DNA of 64,000 nucleotides. Origin: Engelhardtia mirabilis. GTDB lineage: Bacteria; Planctomycetota; UBA1135; GCA-002686595. The DNA lies in NCBI RefSeq assembly GCF_007748095.1, contig NZ_CP036287.1, positions 1,674,001 to 1,738,000 on the forward strand, read 5' to 3'. Below the pieces are notes generated by a model. That model made no database searches. It was given only the letters and a program-made list of their open reading frames with translations, and had not been told where the DNA came from. Numbering within the stretch: position 1 is the first letter of the stretch; the number at the start of each line of letters is the position of its first letter. Below are positions 39,103-49,355 of this stretch, in pieces. The position numbers and the translations under genes were made by a program.

Positions 39103-40629
39103 TCAGGGGACCAGCTGGACCGCCACCGCGTCGGTGGTCGCCGAGACCACGAAGGCCGTGAAGTCGAGCACCACCGCGGCGTGGTTGGCGGTCAGTCCCG
39201 CCAGGGAGGGATCGAGGCCCGCAGCGAGCGTCAGGGCGCAGGACGCCGAGCCGTCGCCGTCAAGCAGTCCGGTGGTGCCGCTGAGGCCAAAGGCGGCCGG
39301 CGCGGTCAGCGTCCCGATCGTGTAGGCGTCGGGGTTCAGGGGCAGCGTGAGTCCATCGAGCACCAGACCCGGCTGGGTTCCGCTCAGGCTCCCGAGCAGG
39401 ACGTAGGTGTCGCCGGCGTAAGCGGCACCGAGCAGCAGGCTCAGCTCCTGAACGCCGCCCACGGCGGTCGAGATCGACGACCAACTGGCCGCGGTCCACT
39501 CGGACTCGAGGGCATTGCTGCGCTGGTAGAGGGTGGCGAAGGGGAAGGCGCCCACGTCGGCCCGCGAGCCGTCGGGGTCGAGAGCTGTCGGGTCGCCGGC
39601 GTCGATGCACGGCGACGTCGCGCGCAGGTGCAGATCGGCCGAGTCGAGGGCGTCCGCGAACTGCGGGTCGGCGTCGAAGTTGCCGATCCCGGCCGCGCCG
39701 CCGGCCACATCGGACCAGGTCACGACGGGGTCGACGCCGAGCTGGTCGGGCAGGTTGTCGCGCACGATCGAGTTGCGCACCACCGCCGCGCCCCAGATGC
39801 CGCCGGCCTCGGCCTTGTTGGCGGAGGCGCTGTTACCGACGATCGTGCAGCCCTCGATGGTCGTGCCCGACGTGGCCCAGACGCCGCCGGCGTAGCTGCC
39901 GAAGACGTTCCCGAAGCCGACGTTCTCGACGATCAGGCAGCCCTTCAGCAGCACCTGGGCGCTCGAGTGCACGGCGACGCCCGCGCCCTTGGCCGGATCA
40001 CCGAAGACGATGCGGTTGCTCGCGATCACGCAGTCGACGATCGACGCGCTGCCGCCGGTCAGGTAGAGGCCGCCGCCCTGGGCCGAGGAGGCGGTGTTGT
40101 CCGCCACGATGCACTCGGTCATCTGCGGCGCGCCGTAGACGCCGCCGCCGTGGGTCAGGGACGCGGAGTTCTGCAGGATCGAGCAGCGCGTGAGGATCGG
40201 GTTGCCCGAGATCCCCCCGCCGAACTTGCCGCCGTTGCCGCGCACGATGCAGTCCTCGACGGTGGGTGTGGCCCCACCGGCGTTGATGCCGCCGGCGCCG
40301 AGCGAGGCGAAGCCGCCGGTGACGGTGAATCCCGCGAGGCGCGCGTCCGTGCCCTGGCCGGGCTGGAAGCGGACGACCGGTCCGGCCCCGCCCCCGTCCA
40401 GGGTGGTCGCCGCGGCGCCGCCCAGGCCGAGGACCTCGATGGCCTTGCCGGAGAAGTCGATCTGCCCGGTGTAGACGCCGGGCTGGACCAGGACGCGGTC
40501 GCCGGGGGAGGCGGCGTCGATCGCGGCCTGGACGCTCTGACCGGGAACCACCAGGAGGTCGGCGGCGCCGGCCAGGCCGTGCAGCGCGGCGGCGGCGGTG
40601 AGGGTCAGCAGGGCGGGGGTGAGCTTCAT
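39103..40629 (-). CDS. Secreted right-handed parallel beta-helix protein with C-terminal module
   Basis: 508 residues from the ATG at 40629 (GGAG upstream). Signal peptide LTPALLTLTAAAALHGLAGA. The body resembles pectate-lyase-like beta-helices. It opens with LVVPGQSVQAAIDAASPGDR and VLVQPGVYTGQIDFSGKAIE, then repeated turns such as PTVEDCIVRGNGGKFGGGIS, PILTRCSILQNSASLTHGGG and TIEGCTIVGNSASANKAEAG. It includes the SPCIDAGDP...SRADVGAFP ending typical of choice-of-anchor/polymorphic-outer-membrane-like helices. The last ~125 residues are the recurrent module (GAAYAGDTYVLLGSLSGTQP, SLAGLTANHAAVVLDFTAFV). It may bind or cleave polysaccharide outside the cell; no catalytic residues could be assigned. 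Forms a likely two-gene unit with the 38055-39044 gene. Confidence 0.86.
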   Translation of the reverse strand: MKLTPALLTLTAAAALHGLAGAADLLVVPGQSVQAAIDAASPGDRVLVQPGVYTGQIDFSGKAIEVLGLGGAAATTLDGGGAGPVVRFQPGQGTDARLAGFTVTGGFASLGAGGINAGGATPTVEDCIVRGNGGKFGGGISGNPILTRCSILQNSASLTHGGGVYGAPQMTECIVADNTASSAQGGGLYLTGGSASIVDCVIASNRIVFGDPAKGAGVAVHSSAQVLLKGCLIVENVGFGNVFGSYAGGVWATSGTTIEGCTIVGNSASANKAEAGGIWGAAVVRNSIVRDNLPDQLGVDPVVTWSDVAGGAAGIGNFDADPQFADALDSADLHLRATSPCIDAGDPTALDPDGSRADVGAFPFATLYQRSNALESEWTAASWSSISTAVGGVQELSLLLGAAYAGDTYVLLGSLSGTQPGLVLDGLTLPLNPDAYTIGTLTAPAAFGLSGTTGLLDGDGSASCALTLAAGLDPSLAGLTANHAAVVLDFTAFVVSATTDAVAVQLVP

Positions 40630-41637
40630 GGGAGGGGTCTCCGATCGAGTTGGCGGTTGCCCGACGCCCCTGAGGGGCGCAGACCGGGCACTCAGTAGGA
40701 GGCACGGATCAAGATCTCGGTACATGACAATCCTGATATCTCGTCTTTCCGCCAGTTGCCCGCTCGATGGGTGCGAGCGTCCGCTCGGCGGGACCGACGC
40801 CATCCAACTCGCTGGCGCGTGGCGACCGACTACATGGACTCCTGGGGTGTCCGGGTCGAAGACGCGAACCAGATCCTGGTGTGCCGTGGAGTCGACGATC
40901 CGCTCGACTTCTCTGACCATGCGTTCGTCCGTATCGACGTGGACGAAAGGGGGGGGCTCGGCGAGACGGTTCTCTGTCGGCAAGGCCATCTCCTTCCCGG
41001 TCAGGCGGAGATCGTCAACGACGTCAAGTTCAGCCCGGCGGCAAACGCCTTCGACGAGGGCGGCGAAGTTCACTTGCCCGTGGACCGGGAGGGATCGTCC
41101 GCTGATGCCCCTCTGCCGGAACTGGGTCCGATCGGACAGCCGCACGCTCCATCGCCGGGTCTGCTTCGCCACTGGTATGACCTCGGCCGCGACAAGGTCG
41201 CACTGATCGTCGTGACGACACCCTCCGCTACGGAAGGCTCGACGTCATGACGGTCGCGGTCCTCGCGAAGAACGGCGGGCTCTTCGCCGGAGAGGCACCT
41301 TCCTGGGGGGGGCTGATCGCCGCGCCGCCGACGGCCGTTGGGGCGGATCTCGACCGTGGTCTGCGCCAGGGCGAGACCGGGATCGACGAGCGTGGGTGGG
41401 GTGGACGGTCGAAGCCGCTCGACCGAGCGCCTGGCTCCCCCCTCGGTCGCGACTCCCACCCGATCAGGGAGCTCCCAGGGCAGCCCCGTGGGAGCCGGTA
41501 TCGTGCTTCCGAGATCCTCGGTGCTCGCGATCGAAGCGCACCAAAGGCCTTCGCATCACCTAGTCTCCGTCGGTGGCTGCGCTGCAACTCCTCCGAGTCT
41601 CGACGAGCGCGGATCGGCGGTCCGCATCGAAGACACC
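40630..41637. other. Long interval with unresolved open frames on both strands
   Basis: About 1 kb. The first ~100 bp are the upstream region of the leftward beta-helix gene. Between about 40800 and 41200 both a plus frame (VRVEDANQILVCRGVDDPLD) and a minus frame (VNFAALVEGVCRRAELDVVD) read protein-like with similar codon third-position bias. Neither has a clean start, ribosome site or recognisable family. It could be one small unknown gene or a decayed one; I cannot choose the strand. No repeat ends were seen. Confidence 0.35.
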
Positions 41638-44496
41638 ATGACCTTGCTTCTGACCTTGCTCGGGTTCCTGATCGGCCTCGCGAGCGGAAGCACGGCGACG
41701 GGCCTGATCGGGGCAGCCGCTGGCGCCGGACTCGGCGTCGCTGTCGCGCAGCGCAAGACGATCGCTGCCCTGCAAGAGGACGTGCGGCGCCTGCGGGAGG
41801 ACGAGCGGTCGTTGAGGGCGGCGCTCGACGAGTGGGGGCAGCGCTTGCCGGGCGAAGGTGCCGCCTCGGGTCCGCCCAAGCAGCCGGCGAGCGCAGTCCC
41901 CTCCAACGCGGAGGTGGAGGCCCCGACGGCACCCGACAGCCAGCCGACCGCTCCGCCGTCCGCGGCGGCGCAACGGCCCGGGCCGACCTCTCGACCGCGG
42001 CCCGCTCGGCGGGAGTCGGTCGTGAAAGACCTGTCTGGGGAGGCCCGGGAGGCGAGCCCCACCGTCACGCTCCGGCCTCCCCCGCCGCCGGGCCCCTTCG
42101 ACCGAGCCATCGAGCGCGCGACCGCTGCGGTGCGCGAGTTCTTCACCGGGGGCAACACGGTGGTCCGCGTGGGACTGCTGGTCTTGCTCGTGGGCGTCGT
42201 GCTGCTGCTCAAGTATTCGGCCGACCACGCGCTGTTCCCGATCGAGCTGCGGATGGCCTCGGCGGCCCTGCTCGGCTTCGCTCTGATCGCCACGGGCCTG
42301 TGGCAACGGGTGGCGCGGCCGAGCTTCGGGTTGCCGCTGCAGGGTGCGGGGGTGGCGACGCTCTACCTGGTCGTCTTCTTCTCGCTCAGGGCCTACCAGC
42401 TGCTGCCGGCGCCCCTGGCCTTCGGTCTGATGGCCGGGGTGGCCCTCGCCAGCGGGGTGCTCGCCGTGGCCCAGAACAGCCTGGCCCTGATCGTGATCGG
42501 GGTCTTCGGTGGCTTCATGGCGCCGATCCTGGCCTCCACCGGCGGCGGCGATCACGTGGTGCTCTTCAGCTACTACCTGCTGCTGAACCTGCTGATCGTG
42601 GCCGTGGCCTGGTTCCGGTCCTGGCGCCCGCTCAACCTGCTCGGCTTCGCGTTCACCTTCGGAATCGGGACCCTCTGGGGCGTCACGAGCTACCGGCCGG
42701 AGCACTTCGCGAGCACGGAACCGTTCCTGATCGCGTTCTTCCTGCTGTATGTCGCCATCGTCGTGATCTTCGCCCTGCGGCGGCCAGCCGACCTGAGGGG
42801 CTGGGTGGACGGCAGCCTGACCTTCGGGACGCCGCTGGCCGTCCTGGGCTTGCAGTATGCCCTGGTCGAGGACCGCCCCTTCGGGATGGCGTACACCACG
42901 TTGGCCATGGCCGTCGTCTACGTGGGCCTGGCCTTCGTGCTCTACAAGCGCGCGCCCAGGGTCATGCGGAACCTGGTGGAGGCCTTCCTGGTGCTCGGCG
43001 TCGGATTCGCGACGCTGGCCGTGCCCTACGGCTTCAGCAACCAGTCCCTGGCGGGCGCGACCTGGGCCGTGGAGGGCCTCGGCCTGTTCTGGATCGGCGT
43101 CCGGCAGAAGCGCGCGCTGTCTCGCATCGCAGGCGTCGCCCTTCAGCCCATGGCCGGCTGTGCCTTGGTCTGGAGCCTGCTCGCGGGCCAAACGCCCTCG
43201 ACGCAGCCGATCCTCAACGCACCCTTTGCAGCGAGCACGCTGTTGGCCCTCTCGGCGCTCGGGATCGCCTACCTCGCCGATCGTCATCGGGGGACGCTCG
43301 GCAAGTTCGCGAAGGGCCTCGTCGTGCTGATTCCGTGGGCGCTGGTCTGGTGGTACAGCGCGGCCATCCGCGAGGTAGGGCTACATGTCTCCTCCGACTA
43401 CCGCAACACGGCTCTGGTCGGCGCGGTAGCGGTGACGGGCCTGCTGTTCGAGCTGAGCGGGAAGCGCCTGAACTGGCGAGACGGGCGCATTCCGGCCCTG
43501 CTCTCCGTTCCGGCCATGCTGCTGCTGCTCTTGCAGTACGGCCTCCAGATCTTGGCGGTCAATCCGCCGCGGGTCGATCTGGACGCCGTGGCCGGCATGG
43601 AGCCCGCGCTGATCAGCAGTCTCTTGGATCGTGGAGGCTTCGTGGCCTGGCCGTTGTACGGCTTGGTCGTGTACTTCACGCTCTTCCGCTTCTCGCGCGA
43701 TCACCCTGCCCTCGGGAACCCGCTGCACGCGCTCGCGCTGTGGGCCGTCGCCATTTGGGCGGCGCTGCAGTCGGCGCATTCGGTGCGGGCCGTGGAGAGC
43801 CTCGGCGGGAGTTGGCCGGTGGCCGCCGTGGGGGCCGGGTTGCTGCTCGTCGCCCTCGGCGGATTCAAGCTTCGCCCGAGGCTTCGGTCCGAAGAGCTGC
43901 AGGCGGTCTATCGCGACGTCGCAAGCGGCGGCCTGGCTCTGTTGATCGCCCTCTGGCAGGTTCGCACCAACGTGGTTGCCGCCGGCGCCGTCGAGCCGCT
44001 GCCCTACTGGCCCTTGCTGAACCCCTTGGACCTGACCCTCGGGCTGGCGTTCCTGAGCTGTTGGTTCTGGGTGCGTTCCGCGTCGGTCTCTGCCGAGCCC
44101 CTCCTGATTGGGATGGCCTTCCTGTGGTTCAACGGGATCTTGGCGCGCACGGTCCACCACTTCGCTGGAGTCGCCTACGAACCCGCTGCTCTGTGGGGCT
44201 ACTCCCCGATGCAGGTCGCGGTCTCGGTCAGCTGGACCTTGATCGGATTGACAACGATCCTGTGGGCGACACGCTCGCGCAGCCGCAGCGTGTGGTTCGC
44301 GGGCAGCGTCCTGTTGGCCGTCGTGGTCGGCAAGCTGTTCCTGGTGGACATCGCCCATCTGAATCCGGTGGCGAAGATCGGCACCTTCCTGGTGGTGGGG
44401 GTGCTCCTGTTGGTCGTTGGCTACTTCTCTCCCATCCCGCCCGGGTCCTCGGAAGTTCCCGCGCCGGAGCCGGGCTCCGACGGTGACGCCTCATGA
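41638..44496 (+). CDS. DUF2339 polytopic membrane protein
   Basis: 952 residues from the ATG at 41638. An N-terminal hydrophobic segment (LLLTLLGFLIGLASGSTATG) is followed by a short coiled coil and a Pro/Ala-rich linker. From about residue 165 onward the protein is a continuous series of some two dozen membrane helices (VVRVGLLVLLVGVVLLLKYS, GFMAPILASTGGGDHVVLFS). The order and motifs match DUF2339 predicted membrane proteins, whose function is unknown. The stop overlaps the start of the DUF3999 gene by 4 bp, the usual arrangement for this pair, so the two products probably work together in the inner membrane. Confidence 0.9.
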   Translation: MTLLLTLLGFLIGLASGSTATGLIGAAAGAGLGVAVAQRKTIAALQEDVRRLREDERSLRAALDEWGQRLPGEGAASGPPKQPASAVPSNAEVEAPTAPDSQPTAPPSAAAQRPGPTSRPRPARRESVVKDLSGEAREASPTVTLRPPPPPGPFDRAIERATAAVREFFTGGNTVVRVGLLVLLVGVVLLLKYSADHALFPIELRMASAALLGFALIATGLWQRVARPSFGLPLQGAGVATLYLVVFFSLRAYQLLPAPLAFGLMAGVALASGVLAVAQNSLALIVIGVFGGFMAPILASTGGGDHVVLFSYYLLLNLLIVAVAWFRSWRPLNLLGFAFTFGIGTLWGVTSYRPEHFASTEPFLIAFFLLYVAIVVIFALRRPADLRGWVDGSLTFGTPLAVLGLQYALVEDRPFGMAYTTLAMAVVYVGLAFVLYKRAPRVMRNLVEAFLVLGVGFATLAVPYGFSNQSLAGATWAVEGLGLFWIGVRQKRALSRIAGVALQPMAGCALVWSLLAGQTPSTQPILNAPFAASTLLALSALGIAYLADRHRGTLGKFAKGLVVLIPWALVWWYSAAIREVGLHVSSDYRNTALVGAVAVTGLLFELSGKRLNWRDGRIPALLSVPAMLLLLLQYGLQILAVNPPRVDLDAVAGMEPALISSLLDRGGFVAWPLYGLVVYFTLFRFSRDHPALGNPLHALALWAVAIWAALQSAHSVRAVESLGGSWPVAAVGAGLLLVALGGFKLRPRLRSEELQAVYRDVASGGLALLIALWQVRTNVVAAGAVEPLPYWPLLNPLDLTLGLAFLSCWFWVRSASVSAEPLLIGMAFLWFNGILARTVHHFAGVAYEPAALWGYSPMQVAVSVSWTLIGLTTILWATRSRSRSVWFAGSVLLAVVVGKLFLVDIAHLNPVAKIGTFLVVGVLLLVVGYFSPIPPGSSEVPAPEPGSDGDAS

Positions 44497-45917
44497 AAGA
44501 CCTCGCGCTAGTCGCGGCGCTCGTCCTGCTCGATCCGTTGGCGACGAGCTCGAGCCAGTCGCCCGCAGACACGCTCCGGATGGGCGACTTGGCCTACGGC
44601 ATCGAGCTGACGACGACGGACCCCGGCCCCGTCCAGACGCTGCTCCTGCCCGAAGAGGTCTACCGAGGCATCCACGACGCGGATCTGCGCGACCTGCGGG
44701 TCTTCAACGCGGACGGCGAAGAGGTGCCCCATGCGGTGCGCGCGCTGACCGAGAGCACGACCCAGGAGCACGGCCCGGTGTCCCTGCCGCTCTTCGCCGT
44801 CCATGGGGGGCCGACGGTGCTCGGTCCGGGCAGCGATCTCGCGCTGCGGGTGCGCCGGTCGCCCGATGGTCGTGTGCTCGAAGTCAAGGCCAGTGACAGC
44901 GCGACCGTCGGCGACCTTCCGAGTCGCCCCGTTGCGGCCTACATCCTGGACGCGGGCCAACTACAGCGCCCCGCAGTCGGACTGACCTTGGAGCTCCCGC
45001 AGGGGACCGAGAGCTTCCTGACCGTATACGCCCTCGAGGCCAGCCAGGACCTGACGACGTGGTCGACACTGGTCCCGGAGGCCACCGTCGCGCGGCTCGA
45101 GCAAGAGGGCGCGCTGCTGCAGCAGGACCACGTGGCATTCCCAGCGGAGAGCAGGCCCTATCTCCGCGTGCGCTGGCTCGACGAGCCGCCGCCGATGGCG
45201 ATCGCCGGGGTACGCGTCGAGCTCGCTCCGCAGCAGGGCGACGTGGAGCGGCGCTCGATCCGTCTCGGGGGCAGGCCACGGGAGGCCGAGCCGAACGTCT
45301 ACGACTTCCCGAGCGCCGGGCCCCTGCCCGTCAATGGCGTGCAGGTCCATCTGCCCAACGACAACACGTTGATCCAGGCGACGCTCGAGAGCGCGAGGAG
45401 CGAGGCTGGGCCGTGGTCCGAGGCCTTGCGTGCCAGGTTCTACGCCGTCTCCGAGTCCGCGGACTCGGTGGGGGAGATCGTCGACGTCTCTGCGCAGAAC
45501 CCTCCCTACGACATCCGAAGTCGAACGGACCGCTGGTGGCGCCTGCTCGTGGAGCCGCAGGGCGGCGGTTTGGGGGGCGGAGAGCCCGAGCTCGAGCTGT
45601 TCTACTACCCCCAACAGCTCGCCTTCGTCGCCCGCGGTGCTGGGCCGTTCACCTTGGGCTTCGGTGCTCGGGAAGCGCCCGCCGCTCGCTTCGACTGGAG
45701 CGCGGTGACGCAGGTGCTCTCCGATGCCGAGCGTAGCCAGCTGCCTCGGCAGAGCGTGCAGTTCGGTCCGCTCCGAGATCTCGGTGGTCCCTCGGTCCTG
45801 CAGGCGCCAATCGAGAGCTCCAGGAACACGTACATCTTGTGGGGCGTGCTGATCCTGGGAGTCGCCTTGCTCGGGCGCGCCAGTTGGAACCTCGCCCAGC
45901 AGCTCCGATCCAGCTAG
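44493..45917 (+). CDS. DUF3999 family membrane-anchored protein
   Basis: 474 residues. ATG at 44493 overlaps the preceding stop (ATGA junction), implying translational coupling. N-terminal hydrophobic segment (LALVAALVLLDPLATSSSQS) is probably a signal peptide. A large beta-rich extracytoplasmic region follows (IHDADLRDLRVFNADGEEVP, PYDIRSRTDRWWRLLVEPQG). A C-terminal membrane helix (TYILWGVLILGVALLGRASW) closes the protein. This layout and the IHDxDLxDLRVFNxxGExVPxA motif are diagnostic for DUF3999, which regularly accompanies DUF2339. Function unknown; a periplasm-facing partner of the polytopic protein is inferred. Confidence 0.9.
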   Translation: MKDLALVAALVLLDPLATSSSQSPADTLRMGDLAYGIELTTTDPGPVQTLLLPEEVYRGIHDADLRDLRVFNADGEEVPHAVRALTESTTQEHGPVSLPLFAVHGGPTVLGPGSDLALRVRRSPDGRVLEVKASDSATVGDLPSRPVAAYILDAGQLQRPAVGLTLELPQGTESFLTVYALEASQDLTTWSTLVPEATVARLEQEGALLQQDHVAFPAESRPYLRVRWLDEPPPMAIAGVRVELAPQQGDVERRSIRLGGRPREAEPNVYDFPSAGPLPVNGVQVHLPNDNTLIQATLESARSEAGPWSEALRARFYAVSESADSVGEIVDVSAQNPPYDIRSRTDRWWRLLVEPQGGGLGGGEPELELFYYPQQLAFVARGAGPFTLGFGAREAPAARFDWSAVTQVLSDAERSQLPRQSVQFGPLRDLGGPSVLQAPIESSRNTYILWGVLILGVALLGRASWNLAQQLRSS

Positions 45918-45926
45918 CGGGTTTCA

Positions 45927-45942
45927 GCGAGCCGCGGCTCGC
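45927..45942 (+). terminator. Palindromic hairpin after the DUF2339/DUF3999 operon
   Basis: GCGAGCC-GC-GGCTCGC is a perfect palindrome 10 bases past the stop codon. No U-tract. Confidence 0.4.
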
Positions 45943-46138
45943 AGGACGTTGCGCGCTCCACGGCGAGCTGCGGCGCCGCCGCCGGAGCTGGGCGTGACTC
46001 GCTCGACCTGGCGGATCCGTCGGGGCCCCGCCGACCGAGTTTCCGGGCCCTTCGGGATGACGGTGAGGAGCGCCGATCACAGGATGGGGGGAGCGGGGCG
46101 TAGAGCCCGACGGAGAAGGGAGAGCAGCAGACCGACCC

Positions 46139-47821
46139 ATGGATGCTTGGACGATTCTCGTCGACCTCACGGTGCTCCTGAGCGCCGCCCTCGTTCTGGG
46201 CGCCCTGTGCGAGAGGGTCCGGCAGAGTGCCATCGTGGGATATCTGATCGCGGGGATGCTCCTGGGCCCCAACGCCCTTCAAGTGATCAGCAGTGGCACG
46301 GAGGTGGACCTCCTCGCGGAGTTGGGCGTCGCGTTGCTGCTGTTCGCGATCGGCCTCGAGTTCTCCTGGCGGCGATTGCGGGCCATGGGCTTCGTGTCCC
46401 TCGGTGGGGGCGTGGCCCAGATCATGGGGACCGCGGCCGTCGGGGCCGGCTGCGCGGCGGCCCTGGGTCTCTCTGGCAAGGAGGCCATCGTCATCGGAGC
46501 GATGATCGCACTGAGCAGCACCGCGAGCGTGTTGCGAGTGCTCCAGGCCCGGAACGAGCTCGAGAGCGTCCACGGGACCCACGCCCTCGGTGTCTTGTTG
46601 GTGCAGGACCTGGCCGTAATCCCCTGCGTCCTGCTGGTGACGGTCCTCGTGCAGGACGGCTCCGGGGGGTCGATCGCGATCAACCTCGCCCAGGCATTCC
46701 TGCTCGCAGCGCTGGCCGCCGTGGCTCTCTACGTCGTGTTCACCTTCGTCGTTCCCCGGGTCCTCCAGCTCGGCTCGGTGAGCGCGAGCCGCGAGCTGTC
46801 GGTGCTCACGGCCATCGTCTCGGCCTTGGGGGCGATCCTTCTCGCCCACAAGACGGGCCTCTCACCCGGCCTCGGCGCCTTCATCGCAGGAATCCTGCTC
46901 GGTGGCTCGCCCTTCGCGGCTCAAGTGCGGGCGGACATGTCGGCCCTTCGCACGCTGTTCGTGACGGTGTTCTTCAGCTCGATCGGCGCGCTGGGCGACC
47001 CCGTTTGGATGCTCGCGAACTGGCAGATTCTGCTCCCGACGGTGCTCGCGATCCTGCTGACCAAGAGCCTCGTCGCATGGGGCGCCCTGCGCCTGTTCGG
47101 CGCCGGGGCGGCGAGCGCCCTGGCCGCCGGTGTCTGCATCGCGCAGATCGGCGAGTTCTCCTTCATCATGGCCGAGATCGCGCGCGGGACCCTGCTCTCC
47201 GACGAGGTGTTCCTGCTGCTGGTCTCCGCCACGGTCATCACCATGTTCCTGACGCCATTCCTGGTGGCGGCGGCCCCCAAGGTGGCGGGCTATCTGCTGC
47301 GCTCGAGTGGTTCGGACCTGGGCAGCGAGCCGGAAGGTGCCCCGCCCCAGAACCAGGTGCTTGTCATCGGCTTCGGTCCGGCCGGGCGCGTGGTCGGCGA
47401 CCAGGTGCGTGAGGGAGGGGGCCAGGTCGTGATCCTCGACCTCAACCCCCACGGGGTCGCCAGCGCACGCCGACTCGGCTTCACCGCTTTCCTCGGTGAT
47501 GGTCAACACGAGGACATCTTGCTCCACGCCGGTGTGCGTGATTCCAAGGTGGTGGTGGTCACCGTTCCGGCGCCGGCCGTGGCGGTCGACATCGTTCGCA
47601 TCGTGCGCTTCATCGCGCCAGAGGCGGCGATCGTCGCGCGGGCCCGCTACAACCGCCACTACAGTGAGATCGCCGACGCGGGCGCCCAGGTCGTTCACGA
47701 CGAGGAGACCCATCTGGGCATCCTGCTGGCCACGTCCGTCCTGGAGGCGCTCCAGCCGGCCGAGGCCGTGGATGGGGGCGTGTCGCCCGAGAGCGACAGC
47801 AGCGACGCAGCGCAGGATTGA
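46139..47821 (+). CDS. CPA2-family monovalent cation/proton antiporter with RCK (TrkA-N) domain
   Basis: 560 residues from the ATG at 46139. Residues about 1-390 have 12-13 membrane helices with CPA2 signatures: VGYLIAGMLLGPNAL, ELGVALLLFAIGLEFSWRRL, LSSTASVLRVLQ, GVLLVQDLAVIP, GLGAFIAGILLGGSPF and AQIGEFSFIMAEIA. Residues about 405-535 form a nucleotide-binding RCK/TrkA-N domain (VLVIGFGPAGRVVGDQV, a GxGxxG Rossmann motif, then ILDLNP and an FLGDGQHEDILLHAGV segment). It resembles KefB/C and YbaL: inner-membrane K+ or Na+ efflux gated by NAD(H) or another ligand. No ancillary KefF/G-type subunit is adjacent. It stands alone downstream of the DUF3999 gene. Confidence 0.93.
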   Translation: MDAWTILVDLTVLLSAALVLGALCERVRQSAIVGYLIAGMLLGPNALQVISSGTEVDLLAELGVALLLFAIGLEFSWRRLRAMGFVSLGGGVAQIMGTAAVGAGCAAALGLSGKEAIVIGAMIALSSTASVLRVLQARNELESVHGTHALGVLLVQDLAVIPCVLLVTVLVQDGSGGSIAINLAQAFLLAALAAVALYVVFTFVVPRVLQLGSVSASRELSVLTAIVSALGAILLAHKTGLSPGLGAFIAGILLGGSPFAAQVRADMSALRTLFVTVFFSSIGALGDPVWMLANWQILLPTVLAILLTKSLVAWGALRLFGAGAASALAAGVCIAQIGEFSFIMAEIARGTLLSDEVFLLLVSATVITMFLTPFLVAAAPKVAGYLLRSSGSDLGSEPEGAPPQNQVLVIGFGPAGRVVGDQVREGGGQVVILDLNPHGVASARRLGFTAFLGDGQHEDILLHAGVRDSKVVVVTVPAPAVAVDIVRIVRFIAPEAAIVARARYNRHYSEIADAGAQVVHDEETHLGILLATSVLEALQPAEAVDGGVSPESDSSDAAQD

Positions 47822-48017
47822 GGCGCCGGTGCACGGATCGGTGCTCGGGGCGAGCTTCCGATCCATCGGCCGACGGCGGGTGGAGGGAGTGCCGTGGCCG
47901 ACTCCGGTACCTCGGCGATCCGGAGTGTTCGCTGAGCAGTCCCGAGGGTCCCGGATGCCGGCGAGGTCGCTGCGAAGCGGATAGGCTGGGGCCCATGCTT
48001 GGACGAGCGAGCGGACG

Positions 48018-49355
48018 GTGAGCGAGGGCCTCTTGCCCGAGGACCGCGATCGCCTGGTGAGCCTCTTCGATCAGGCGTGCGAGCGGGCGCCCGTCGAGCG
48101 GGCGGCCTTCGTCGAGCGGCAGTGTGGTGGGAACACGCCCCTGAGGTCGGAGCTCGAACGTCTGCTGTCGGGACTGGCCGGCGAGGACGCCGTCACGCGG
48201 CTCGCCGGGGGGGCTCCGCTAGTTCCCGGCACCCGCATAGGACCCTACGAGCTGCTCGAGCGAATCGGCCAGGGCGGAATGGGCGACGTCTACGCCGCGC
48301 AGCAGACCGCCCCCGTCGTGCGGCGCGTAGCCCTCGAGCTGATTCGGCGGGGGATGGACAGCGCGCAGGTCGTCGCGCGCTTCGAGGCCGAGCGTCAGGC
48401 CCTGGCCCGGATGTCGCACCCGAACATCGCACAGGTCTTCGACGGCGGTGCTACGCAGGAGGGTGGCCCCTACTTCGTGATGGAGTACGTCGACGGGGGG
48501 TCGATCACGGCGCACTGCGACCGCTACACCCTCTCGACCCGCGAGCGGGTCGAGCTCTTCATTCGGGTCTGCGAGGGCGTGCAGCACGCCCACCAGAAGG
48601 GCCTCGTCCACCGCGACCTCAAGCCCTCCAACCTGCTGGTCGCGCGGCGGGACGGCGAGGACGTGCCCAAGATCATCGACTTCGGCGTTGCTCGGGCCAC
48701 AACCGGGCGCCTGGTGGACCGGACGCGGCACACGATGGTCGGGCAGATCGTCGGCACGCTCGACTACATGAGCCCCGAACAGGCGGATCCGACCGGCGTG
48801 GACGTCGACACGCGCTCGGACATCTACTCGCTGGGCGTCGTGCTGTACCAGCTCGTGAGTGGGCTCCTGCCCTTCGACTTGGGCTCGGTCGGGGACCTGG
48901 GCTTCTCGGAAGTGCAGCGGACCATCCGCGACCAGGAGGCGCCGACGCCGAGTACGCGGCTCAGACGCCAGATCGGCACCGCGACGGCGATCGCCCCGCT
49001 GCACGGGACGGACGAGCGCGCGCTGGTGCGCCAGCTGTCGGGCGACCTGGACTGGATCTGCCTGAAGGCGCTCGAGAAGGAGCCCGGGAGGCGCTACGCG
49101 TCCGCGTCCGAGCTGGCGCAGGACCTGCGCCGGTACCTCGATTTCGAGCCCGTCCTGGCCGGCCGGCCCGGAGCCCTCTGCCCTCCCGAATCACGGCGGG
49201 CGGGTCGACCACCGAGATCGCCGATGCAACGGGAGATGGCCTGGGTAACCCGCTCGGCGACCCCATCAGCATCGCGGTGGAGGCCGCGGGCAACGTGCAT
49301 GTGGCGGGCTTCGATACCCACAACGCCTTCCAGATCACGCCGAGCGGGCTGGTGA
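48018..49355 (+). pseudogene. Truncated Ser/Thr kinase, catalytic Lys replaced by Glu
   Basis: GTG start at 48018. The first ~386 residues match planctomycete TPR-type kinases. An N-terminal helical region (RLVSLFDQACERAPVERAAF) precedes a kinase domain with GQGGMGDVYAA, HRDLKPSN at 198-205, DFG at 221-223 and MSPEQ at 251-255. The ATP-anchoring Lys of the VALK motif is Glu107 (RRVALELI). After LDFEPVLAGRPGA (near 49175) the homology stops before the expected membrane helix and TPR region. The frame continues for about 60 Arg/Pro/Ser-rich residues that are an out-of-frame reading of the following NHL-repeat segment. Both features indicate a dead gene created by a deletion or recombination near 49180. 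Confidence 0.8.

Noticed and set aside
41247..44486. 1079-codon plus-strand frame overlapping the DUF2339 gene in another frame
   Set aside because: Arg/Pro/Ala/Gly-rich shadow; the real frame has regular membrane helices and couples to DUF3999.
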